Shown in pieces: positions 8,101 through 13,353 of a DNA stretch of 14,055 nt. Made by a program: the position numbers and the translations under genes. Every line of letters starts with the position of its first letter. Positions within the stretch are counted from its first letter, which is position 1. Where the stretch lies: positions 1 to 14,055 of the forward strand of contig JBPCMT010000207.1 in NCBI GenBank assembly GCA_051001995.1, written 5' to 3'. A model generated the notes under the pieces. It searched no databases and was not told the origin of the DNA. It saw only the letters and a program-made list of their open reading frames with translations. Origin of the DNA: CAWEHQ01 sp051001995 (GTDB lineage: Bacteria > Actinomycetota > Thermoleophilia > Solirubrobacterales > Thermoleophilaceae).

Positions 8101-8768
8101 CAGAGGCCCGAGGCGCGCGAGCAGGCCAGCGCGTGGAGCCCGTAGTCGAGGACCTCCTGGACGTTCCCGGGGAAGAACACCGGCATGTGAAGGCTCTGGA
8201 GCAGCGCCTCCGACGCGCTCGGAACCGTCGAGCTCTTGCAGCTCGGGTCGTCGCCGACCACCGCCATCGCGCCGCCGGTCCGCGAGACGCCCACGAAGTT
8301 GCCGTGGCGGAGGGAGTCGGCCGCGCGGTCCAGCCCAGGCGCCTTTCCGTACCACATACCGAGCACGCCGTCGTAGCGCGCGCCGGGTAGGCCGGCTGCG
8401 AGCTGGCTCCCCCACGCCGAGGTCGCCCCGAGCTCCTCGTTAAGGCCCGGGACGTGGAAGACGTGGTGCTCCTCGCAGATCGGGCGCCGGCGCCCGAGCT
8501 CCTGGTCGAGCCCGCCGAGCGGCGAGCCCTGATAGCCGGAGATGAAGGTGGCGGTGTGGAGGTCGCGACGGCGGTCGGCGCGGTGCTGGTCGAGCGGCAC
8601 GCGCACGAGCGCCTGAAGCCCGGTGAGGAAGACACGGCCATCCTCGAGGACGTACTTGTCCTCGAGCGTGACCTCGTCGCGCTGCGGCCGTCGCGGGCCC
8701 GCACGGCGGCGGGCGGCGGGCGGCGCCCCTCGAGATCGGTTGCGCTCGCGGGCGACGGTCGGGGTCAT
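5169..8768 (-). CDS. ior: Indolepyruvate:ferredoxin oxidoreductase, fused alpha-gamma form
   Basis: The enzyme oxidatively decarboxylates aryl or branched 2-oxo acids with CoA, giving acyl-CoA, CO2 and reduced ferredoxin, using thiamine diphosphate (TPP). The length of 1199 residues is normal for the bacterial single-chain form. In order: pyrimidine-binding domain with SGYQGSPLGGLDQEL (77-91); transketolase-C-like region (about 260-390); TPP domain with YFCSGCPHNSS (463-473), GIGCH and the TPP/metal motif from GDGT (532-535) to ND (561-562); Fe-S region with Cys669, 672, 675, 681, 702, 708 and 713; gamma domain with GIGGTGVVT (754-762) and GLSQKGGPV (785-793); and the C-terminal extension of this class. 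The start is ATG at 8768 with AGGAGG seven bases upstream. The first 33 residues are Arg-rich, and similarity starts at VTLEDKYVLEDG. It diverges from an amino-acid dehydrogenase that could supply its substrate. The substrate range (indole-, phenyl- or branched pyruvates) is not determined. Confidence 0.95.
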   Translation of the reverse strand: MTPTVARERNRSRGAPPAARRRAGPRRPQRDEVTLEDKYVLEDGRVFLTGLQALVRVPLDQHRADRRRDLHTATFISGYQGSPLGGLDQELGRRRPICEEHHVFHVPGLNEELGATSAWGSQLAAGLPGARYDGVLGMWYGKAPGLDRAADSLRHGNFVGVSRTGGAMAVVGDDPSCKSSTVPSASEALLQSLHMPVFFPGNVQEVLDYGLHALACSRASGLWSGFKVVTAVADASGTADVGRERIAPTVPEVEWRGRPYEHLPSAHLLAPASVEMERTMLGPRTDLALAYARQNGVNRIEGPSDAWLGIVAPGKTYHDLRQAFADMGLDERALERAGVRVLKLGMIWPLEQEIARSFAHGLEEILVVEEKRAFVEPQLKDVLYGRADAPAIVGKRDERGAPLVPAELDLDADRIARAVAGRLERRVSIDSVAARLEKLDGRERRPVALPIAGDGGGPQRTPYFCSGCPHNSSTPTPDGTLVGGGIGCHTMILLNPEGRGDITGITQMGGEGAQWIGMAPFVEREHFVQNLGDGTFHHSGSLAVRAAVAAGVNVTYKLFYNDAVAMTGGQDVQGALPVPELTRLLELEGVRRIVVTTEDLGRYRGVGLADIAEVRDRGELMDAQRELAATPGVTVLIHDQECAAELRRKRKRGKAPDPPKRVHINERVCEGCGDCGRKSSCLSVMPVETEFGRKTQIHQSSCNKDYSCLEGDCPSFVTVIPGERRKQEVPAPPPDLPAPRPIVGDDDFAVRMMGIGGTGVVTVNQILGVAALIDGRHVAGLDQTGLSQKGGPVISDLRIARAPIAGASKASLAGADLYLGFDVLGAADAKNLAVADPDRTVAVISTSATPTGKMVVDTEERFPELSSQLDLIERASRRDSNVYIDAQQLAEQLFGDHMPGNMLALGAAYQRGALPLSLAALEQAIHLNGAAVEDNLAAFAWGRACVAAPGAVEAATRPADTLQHPHQLTDADRALVDSVTGDDCELRRLLEVRVPELVAYQGRTYAERYVELVREVRAAEAERAPGRTELAEAVARGLFKLMAYKDEYEVARLHLDEAERARLSADFGPNAKVKFNIHPPLLRAMGLKRKLELGTWFVPAFRLLRSLRRLRGTPFDVFGYARVRRVERGLVEEYRALVREAIDGLGPDTHATAVELCDLPDMVRGYEEIKLASVERFRERAEELREQLRSEAAPALAAH

Positions 8769-8775
8769 ACGGGTC

Positions 8776-8788
8776 CCTCCTCCTCCTC
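8776..8788 (-). promoter_or_regulatory. Ribosome binding site of the oxidoreductase gene
   Basis: A triple GGA repeat on the minus strand (GAGGAGGAGGAGG) offers overlapping AGGAGG sites, the nearest seven bases before the ATG at 8768. It fixes the start upstream of the GTG at codon 33, where family similarity begins. Confidence 0.75.
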
Positions 8789-8804
8789 AGCGGATGGCAA
8801 AGAC

Positions 8805-8832
8805 ACCTTACCATTAGTGGCGGGCGCTAAAA
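8805..8832 (-). promoter_or_regulatory. Candidate promoter of the oxidoreductase gene
   Basis: On the minus strand TTTTAG (8832-8827), 16 bases, then TAAGGT (8810-8805). Transcription would start near 8798, giving a leader of about 30 bases that contains the ribosome binding site. The -35 is weak. A second TAAGGT (8837-8832) could be an alternative -10. Confidence 0.4.
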
Positions 8833-8839
8833 CCTTACC
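8805..8839. promoter_or_regulatory. Candidate operator: two GGTAAGGT repeats flanking an imperfect palindrome
   Basis: ACCTTACC occurs at 8805-8812 and 8832-8839, exact copies 27 bases apart (GGTAAGGT on the minus strand). Between them lies TTAGTG (8814-8819) and CGCTAA (8825-8830), a 6-base inverted repeat with one mismatch and a 5-base centre. A related GTTAAGGT (8911-8918) lies on the plus strand at the -10 of the dehydrogenase gene. The FCD-type GntR protein encoded 1.2 kb away is a candidate binder; this link is inferred. Confidence 0.4.
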
Positions 8840-8889
8840 TCGGGGGTTCCTGCTCTCTACGGCTTGTTACCTCTAAGTCCATGCCGCTG

Positions 8890-8918
8890 TTGTCGCAGCC
8901 GCCACCAGGTGTTAAGGT
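8890..8918 (+). promoter_or_regulatory. Candidate promoter of the amino-acid dehydrogenase gene
   Basis: TTGTCG (8890-8895), 17 bases, then TAAGGT (8913-8918), with the ATG at 8927 eight bases on. The geometry fits a leaderless transcript. The AAGG inside the box could instead act as a weak ribosome binding site. Confidence 0.5.
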
Positions 8919-8926
8919 CAGTTGGC

Positions 8927-10033
8927 ATGACCATTGGTGTCCGGTCGCGAGGCCTTCCCCCTGCTTCCCCGGCCTCGGGGATTCACGCGGACGCCGGGCA
9001 CGAGCATGTGGTCATCCGCCAGGACCCCGCCACGGGGATGCGGCTCGCCATCGCGGTGCACTCCACCGTGCTCGGGCCCGCCCTCGGCGGGCTTCGCCTG
9101 CGCGCTTACCCGGGAGGCATGCCCGAGGCGCTCGCCGACGTCCTCGATCTCGCGCGCACCATGACCCTGAAGGCATCCGCGGCGGGGCTCGACCTCGGCG
9201 GCGGCAAGGCCGTGATGATCGATGACGGCCGGGGCTCTCGGCGGCGGCGCTTCGAGGCAGCGGCCGATGCGATCGACGCGCTCGGCGGCACCTACATCAC
9301 GGCCGAGGACATCGGCACTACCACGGCCGACATGGACGTGATCGCGAGCCGCACGCCGTTCGTCGTCGGCCGGTCCAGCGCGTGCGGCGGGGCGGGCGAT
9401 CCCTCCCCGACCACGGCCGCGACCGTCCATCGCGCCCTGCTTCGCGCGCTCGACGTCGCGTTCGGCACCGCGGATGTCGAGGGACGCCGGATCGGCGTCG
9501 TCGGGCTGGGCAAGGTCGGCGGCGTCCTGGCTGCCCGACTGGCGGCGAGCGGCGCGACCGTCATCGCCACCGACCTGGACGCCGAGCGCGTCGACCGGTA
9601 CGCCGACGAGCACGGGGTCGAGCCGGTGCCCTCCGCCGAGGCGCTGATCGCGGCGGAGCTCGACGTGCTCGCGCCCTGCGCCGCCGGCGGCATGATCGAC
9701 GACGCGATCGCCGGCGCGCTGGACTGCCGGATCGTCTGCGGTGCCGCGAACAATCCCCTGACCAGTCGTGGCGTCGCTCGCCGGCTGGCGGCGCGCGACA
9801 TCCTCTACGTGCCCGCCTTCCTCGCCAACTGCGGCGGCCTGATCCACGTGGACGCCGAGCGCCTCGGCTTCCGGCGCGAGCTCGTGGACGCCGGGGTCGA
9901 GCGCGCGATGGCACGGCTCGATCGCGCTCTGGCCGTCGCCGCCGCCGCAGACGTCACCCCTCTGGAAGCCGCCGAGCGAGACGCGCTCGAGCGGGTAACC
10001 GCGGCGCAGTCGGAGGCCGCGACGGCGCGATGA
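8927..10033 (+). CDS. Leu/Phe/Val-type amino-acid dehydrogenase
   Basis: This NAD-dependent enzyme of the Glu/Leu/Phe/Val dehydrogenase family reversibly deaminates an L-amino acid to its 2-oxo acid. The 368 residues match leucine and phenylalanine dehydrogenases, not the roughly 450-residue glutamate type. The N-terminal domain shows LGPALGGLRLR (49-59), then the two catalytic lysines, Lys82 in MTLKASAAGLD and Lys94 in LGGGKAV. TAEDIGT is at 125-131, followed by Asp135/Asp137. The Rossmann nucleotide loop GLGKVGG is at 193-199. GAANNPLT (272-279) and the NCGG segment (301-304) complete the family pattern. The start is ATG at 8927; family similarity begins about 25 residues later. The gene diverges from the oxidoreductase and shares ATGA with the GntR gene. 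Whether it prefers Leu, Val or Phe cannot be settled by eye. Confidence 0.9.
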   Translation: MTIGVRSRGLPPASPASGIHADAGHEHVVIRQDPATGMRLAIAVHSTVLGPALGGLRLRAYPGGMPEALADVLDLARTMTLKASAAGLDLGGGKAVMIDDGRGSRRRRFEAAADAIDALGGTYITAEDIGTTTADMDVIASRTPFVVGRSSACGGAGDPSPTTAATVHRALLRALDVAFGTADVEGRRIGVVGLGKVGGVLAARLAASGATVIATDLDAERVDRYADEHGVEPVPSAEALIAAELDVLAPCAAGGMIDDAIAGALDCRIVCGAANNPLTSRGVARRLAARDILYVPAFLANCGGLIHVDAERLGFRRELVDAGVERAMARLDRALAVAAAADVTPLEAAERDALERVTAAQSEAATAR

Positions 10034-10908
10034 GCGTCGCTTCCGCGCCGGCGGCGCGGACCTATAATCGAGCCGCCTTGGAGCGCCCGTTCGAACCGGT
10101 CTCGACGCGGCGGACCTTCGAGGAGGCGGTCGAGCAGATCGCCGACAGGGTGCGGTCAGGCGACCTGGTCCCCGGCGACCGCCTCCCTTCGGAGCGCCTG
10201 CTGGCCGCGCAGATGCGGATCAGCCGCCCCACCGTCCGCGAGGCCGTGAAGATGCTGAGCGACGCTGGCGTGCTCGAGGTACGTCGCGGCCAGAGCGGCG
10301 GCACCTTCGTGCGCTCGGAGCTCGTGCCGCGCGCCCTGCTCCACTCCAGCTGGGAGGTGCGGGTCGGCGAGGTCTCGGGGGTGCTCGAGGCGCGCCGGCT
10401 GCTCGAGCCGCGCGTGGCCCAGCTCGCCGCGGTCCACGCCGGAGAGTCGGACTTCGCGGCGATGCGCAGCGCGATCGACCGCAAGCGTGAGCTGGCCGGG
10501 CAGACCGACTTCCTCCGCCACGAGGACCTCTTCCTCCAGCTCGACCTTAAGTTCCATCTGATCATCGCCCGAGCGACCGGCAACTCCACGATCGTCACCC
10601 TGATGCGCTCGCTCTTTCGCCGGCTTGAGATCGCGCGCGACATGGCCGTTCACGCGCCGACCGTGCCCGACTGGGTGATCGAGATCCATGAGCGCACGCT
10701 CGACGCGATCCGCGCGGCCGACTTCGAGGCGATCGAGACGGTGATGGACGAGCACCTGGCCCAGCTCGAGCAGATCTGGGAGCGCGAGACCGGGCGTGGC
10801 CTCGTGCGACCGCTCCCGGGGTTCCTCCAACCGGTGGCCGAGCGCTCGGGCCTGCTGCGGTCGCAGTCCGCCGGCGCCGGGGCGCAGCGCCCCGGCCCCC
10901 GGCCCTGA
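10030..10908 (+). CDS. GntR-family transcriptional regulator, FCD subfamily
   Basis: A 292-residue DNA-binding regulator. The N-terminal winged helix-turn-helix spans about residues 29-95, with the GntR signature PGDRLPSERLLA followed by SRPTVREAVKML and the wing RRGQSGGTFV. The FCD ligand domain (about 115-255) carries the usual metal ligands Asp172, His176 (DLKFH), His220 (IEIHERT) and His242 (DEHL), so it probably binds a metal plus a carboxylate effector. The last 35 residues are a Pro/Gly/Arg-rich tail. The ATG at 10030 overlaps the dehydrogenase stop as ATGA, indicating coupled translation. A TATAAT just downstream allows a shorter form from TTG at 10078 (codon 17), still ahead of the DNA-binding domain. 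Its likely target is the divergent region 8769-8926, with a 2-oxo or amino acid as effector; both are inferred. Confidence 0.9.
   Translation: MSVASAPAARTYNRAALERPFEPVSTRRTFEEAVEQIADRVRSGDLVPGDRLPSERLLAAQMRISRPTVREAVKMLSDAGVLEVRRGQSGGTFVRSELVPRALLHSSWEVRVGEVSGVLEARRLLEPRVAQLAAVHAGESDFAAMRSAIDRKRELAGQTDFLRHEDLFLQLDLKFHLIIARATGNSTIVTLMRSLFRRLEIARDMAVHAPTVPDWVIEIHERTLDAIRAADFEAIETVMDEHLAQLEQIWERETGRGLVRPLPGFLQPVAERSGLLRSQSAGAGAQRPGPRP
10063..10068 (+). promoter_or_regulatory. Consensus -10 TATAAT inside the start of the GntR gene
   Basis: A perfect TATAAT nine bases before an in-frame TTG (10078) in otherwise GC-rich coding sequence. TTCCGC (10041-10046), 16 bases upstream, is a poor -35. It could give a leaderless transcript for a GntR protein lacking 16 residues, independent of the dehydrogenase promoter. 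Confidence 0.4.
10876..10896 (+). terminator. Strong GC hairpin at the 3' end of the GntR gene
   Basis: Arms GCCGGGGCGC (10876-10885) and GCGCCCCGGC (10887-10896) are perfectly complementary around a single A; in practice a 9-pair stem with a CAG loop. It ends nine bases before the stop codon at 10906. No T-run follows, so it could be an attenuator, a weak terminator or merely an effect of the Ala/Gly-rich tail. Confidence 0.4.
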
Positions 10909-10958
10909 GCGGGGATCGCTCGAGGCGCAGGGCCGGCGACCTGAGCCTCGGGAGGAGA

Positions 10959-11783
10959 ATGCCGTCGGTAACGTCCGGCGCAGCGATGCCAGAGGCTGAC
11001 GCATCTTCCGACAGCTCCGAGGGCCGCAAGCGGAGAGAGCGGCTGCGCGCTCGGGCGCTAGGGGCGGCGAAGCAGCTGGAGCAGAGCCCGAGGCTGGTGA
11101 CGGTCGCCCGCCTCGCGCGCGAGATCCTGCCCGGCGACAGCCGCTTCGGCGACCCGCTCTCGACCGCCGGGGACGGTGGCGCCGAGGTGGTCGGTCGCCG
11201 CGTCTCGCAGCTGACGGCGAAGCGGCCGGGGGCCGTGCGCGAGGCGGGCCTCGCGGCCGCCCAGGTCTGGCAGTCGCTCTCCGAGGCGCAGGGTCGCGGC
11301 CGTGGTCACGATCGTCTTCACGGCTTCTCCGGCTGGGCGCTCGACGCCGGTGACACGCTGGTGCTCGAGCTGCTGCGCGACGTAGGCGTGGCGCTCGAAC
11401 AGCCGATCTCAGACCGTGGCGGGCGGGTGGTCAAGCGACTCGGCGACGGCCTGATGGCGGTGTTCATCGATCCCGGCGACGCGCTCGCGGCGCTCTTCGA
11501 CGCCCGCGAGCGAATGGCGGAGCTCGAGCTCGACGGCTACCGCCCCAGGCTTCGCGCCGGCATCCACGTGGGGCGCCCGCGCAAGCTCGGCGGGGATTAC
11601 CTGGGAGTGGACGTGAACGTCGCGGCGCGGCTCGTCGAGCGCGCGAAGGCGGACGAGATCGTGGTCTCGGACGGCGTCCTCGAGGGCCTCGACACCGACG
11701 CCCTGCGCGTACGCCGCAGGCGACTGAGGGCCAAGGGCACGCCGAAGGACCTCGCCGCCTACGCCGTCGAGCCGTCCGGCTGA
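10959..11783 (+). CDS. Adenylate/guanylate cyclase-domain protein with a damaged metal-binding loop
   Basis: A 274-residue actinobacterial-type protein: an N-terminal region (to about residue 110) containing LPGDSRFGDPLSTAGD and GLAAAQVWQSLSEAQGRGRG, then a class III nucleotide cyclase domain. The second metal-site segment RVVKRLGDGLMAVF (about 152-165) is intact, as are AGIHVGRPRKLGGDYLGVD and the transition-state segment NVAARL. The first metal-binding loop, expected as VFTDLVGFSGW, reads GHDRLHGFSGW. The missing VVTIVFT is still present in the next frame at 11302-11322. Small deletions that cancel in frame would explain this and would remove the first catalytic Asp, so cyclase activity is unlikely unless this is a sequence error. 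The start is ATG at 10959, three bases after GGGAGG. It lies 50 bases downstream of the GntR gene. Confidence 0.78.
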   Translation: MPSVTSGAAMPEADASSDSSEGRKRRERLRARALGAAKQLEQSPRLVTVARLAREILPGDSRFGDPLSTAGDGGAEVVGRRVSQLTAKRPGAVREAGLAAAQVWQSLSEAQGRGRGHDRLHGFSGWALDAGDTLVLELLRDVGVALEQPISDRGGRVVKRLGDGLMAVFIDPGDALAALFDARERMAELELDGYRPRLRAGIHVGRPRKLGGDYLGVDVNVAARLVERAKADEIVVSDGVLEGLDTDALRVRRRRLRAKGTPKDLAAYAVEPSG

Positions 11784-11814
11784 GGCGAGCGAGCTCCTAA
11801 GCGCCTCCGCTGGC

Positions 11815-11820
11815 TAGGGT
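11815..11820 (+). promoter_or_regulatory. Possible -10 box of the CFA-synthase-like gene
   Basis: TAGGGT lies nine bases before the ATG at 11830, the same spacing seen for other -10 boxes here. No recognisable -35 precedes it. AGGG could instead be a distant ribosome binding site, as no other one is present. Confidence 0.35.
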
Positions 11821-11829
11821 GCGCGCGCA

Positions 11830-13035
11830 ATGCCGCTCGCCGACTCAGCCCCGCTGCGCGCCGAGGTCGAGCGGTCGATTCCCTCGCGGCCGTTCACGGT
11901 CGAGTTCTGGGACGGCGGCGCGCTGCCCTCGACCACGGGCGACGGCCCGGTCTTCGCGGTTCGCTCGCCGCGCGCGATCGCGCACGTGCTACGCGCGCCG
12001 GGCCAACTCGGCCTCGGCCGAGCGTACGTGTCGGGCGCGCTCGACCCCGACGACCTGGACGCGGTCATGGGGCTCGTGGACACCTGGCAGCCGCCCCCGA
12101 TCGACGCTCGCCGGCGGGCGCGGCTCGCACTCGCGGCGATCAGGGCATGCGGCATCGTGCGCCCGCCGACCACTCCGGCCTCGGAGCTCCGCCCGCGCGG
12201 CGCGCGCCACAGCCGCGTGCGCGACGCGCGCGCGGTCCGCCACCACTATGACCTCCCGAGCGAGTTCTTCGCGCTGTTCCTCGGTCCCTCGATGACCTAC
12301 AGCTGCGCGTTCTTCTCGCGGGGCGCGGAAACCCTCGAGCAGGCGCAGGAGGCAAAGCTCGAGCTCGTTTGCCAGAAGCTGGCGTTGAAGCCGGGCGACC
12401 GCGTGCTCGACGTCGGATGCGGCTGGGGCAGCTTCCCGATCCACGCCGCCGCTCGCCACGGGGTGGAGGCGGTCGGCATCACTCTGTCGGAGCCACAAGC
12501 GGAGCTCGGCCGTCGCCACGCCGAGGCCGCGGGTGTGGCCGACCGGGTGGACATCCGCGTGCTCGACTACCGCGAGCTGGAGGGGGAGCGCTTCGACGCG
12601 ATCGCGAGCATCGGCATGGTCGAGCACGTCGGCCAGGAGCAGATCGAGGTCTACGCCGAGCAGCTCGCGTCGCTGCTCGGCCCCGGCGGCCGGCTGCTGA
12701 ACCACGGCATCGCCCGCCTGCGCCACAGCGACCCGCCGGCGGGCCCGTTCTCGGAGCGCTACGTGTTCCCCGACGCGGATCCGCTTCAGCTCTCGCGCGT
12801 CCTGCTCGCGCTCGAGCGCGCCGGCTTTGAGACCGAGCACGTCGAGGCGTTTGCCGACGACTACGCCGAGACGCTCCGCCACTGGGCGCGGAGCCTCGAC
12901 GAGCGGTTCGAGGAGGCGGCGCGGCTCGCCGGCAGCGAGCGCGCGCGGATCTGGCGGCTCTATCTCAGAGCTGCCCGGCGCGGCTTCGAGATCGGCTTCA
13001 CGTCGATCTACCAGGCGCGCTGCCGGCTGGCGTAG
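11830..13035 (+). CDS. Cyclopropane-fatty-acyl-phospholipid synthase-family methyltransferase
   Basis: A SAM-dependent enzyme that would add a methylene or methyl group across the double bond of an acyl chain in membrane phospholipids. The product is 401 residues, similar to bacterial CFA synthases. The N-terminal acyl-lipid domain includes GLGRAYVSGALDPDDLDAV (61-79). The catalytic domain opens with VRHHYDLPSEFFALFLGPSM and TYSCAFF (157-162), including the conserved active-site cysteine, Cys159. The SAM loop VLDVGCGWGS is at 192-201, GITLSEPQ at 216-223 and IGMVEHVG at 261-268 with the conserved Glu265. The C-terminus ends in FTSIYQARCRL, the family's usual finish with Tyr394. All key residues I can place are present. 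The gene follows the cyclase-domain gene after 46 bases. Cyclopropanation is the default; an unsaturated-acyl methyltransferase (Tuberculostearic-type or mycolate-type) is possible. Confidence 0.9.
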   Translation: MPLADSAPLRAEVERSIPSRPFTVEFWDGGALPSTTGDGPVFAVRSPRAIAHVLRAPGQLGLGRAYVSGALDPDDLDAVMGLVDTWQPPPIDARRRARLALAAIRACGIVRPPTTPASELRPRGARHSRVRDARAVRHHYDLPSEFFALFLGPSMTYSCAFFSRGAETLEQAQEAKLELVCQKLALKPGDRVLDVGCGWGSFPIHAAARHGVEAVGITLSEPQAELGRRHAEAAGVADRVDIRVLDYRELEGERFDAIASIGMVEHVGQEQIEVYAEQLASLLGPGGRLLNHGIARLRHSDPPAGPFSERYVFPDADPLQLSRVLLALERAGFETEHVEAFADDYAETLRHWARSLDERFEEAARLAGSERARIWRLYLRAARRGFEIGFTSIYQARCRLA

Positions 13036-13095
13036 GACGGGCCGCCCCCGGCCGCGCCCTGCGCCGCCGACGTGGTCGCTGGTGGCCGTGTGGTA

Positions 13096-13320
13096 CTAGT
13101 GGCCGTGGTACTCGTGGACGACGGCGTGGCCCTTGCCGCGCGCGATCATGTAGCGGTCGCGTTGCTCGGCGGCCACGTCGCGCTGATGACGAAGCTCTGC
13201 CCGCCGTCGGGACCCAATGAGGAGCCGAGCGAGAGGGAGCAGCCGCTCGATGCGGAGGTGGCGACCGACCGCGAGCCGGCGACGGTCGGATGACCGGTCA
13301 CCGGCGGGGCGAGTCAGCAC
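13096..13320 (-). CDS. Small basic hypothetical protein (up to 74 aa)
   Basis: I do not recognise a named family. The frame runs from GTG at 13320 to the stop at 13096 and ends with a composition that looks like real protein: RHQRDVAAEQRDRYMIARGK followed by GHAVVHEYHGH, a helix with paired charges and a His-rich end. The N-terminal half is Arg/Leu-rich and may not be translated. No clear ribosome binding site precedes GTG 13320, so the true start may be further in. It would lie convergent to the CFA-type gene and divergent from the DedA gene, filling an otherwise empty 318-base gap. The opposite strand is also open over much of this gap (13072-13293) but gives a less protein-like product. 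Real but unverified. Confidence 0.45.
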   Translation of the reverse strand: MLTRPAGDRSSDRRRLAVGRHLRIERLLPLARLLIGSRRRAELRHQRDVAAEQRDRYMIARGKGHAVVHEYHGH

Positions 13321-13353
13321 GGCTCGTCCCGCCGGTTCAGGCAGGGCGGCGCG

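Noticed and set aside
7302..8390. A 362-codon plus-strand open frame opposite the oxidoreductase
   Set aside because: Typical antisense composition in GC-rich DNA, no start signal or family pattern.
5965..8415. An 816-codon open frame on the minus strand
   Set aside because: It overlaps the oxidoreductase in another frame, is dominated by Arg/Ala/Gly/Pro and shows no family motif; a GC-driven shadow.
8805..8839. ACCTTACC direct repeats as target-site duplication of a mobile element
   Set aside because: Only 19 bases lie between the copies, there is no transposase or terminal inverted repeat, and the position in a promoter region suits a regulatory role better.
8918..9847. A 309-codon minus-strand open frame opposite the dehydrogenase
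   Set aside because: Antisense shadow with no ribosome binding site or recognisable domain; the plus strand has all catalytic residues of the dehydrogenase.
11989..12882. A 297-codon minus-strand open frame opposite the CFA-type gene
   Set aside because: Shadow of a clearly functional methyltransferase; no motif of its own.
13040..13053. Small hairpin (GGCCG / CGGCC, loop CCCC) just after the CFA-type gene as a terminator
   Set aside because: Only five pairs and no T-run; expected by chance in such GC-rich sequence.
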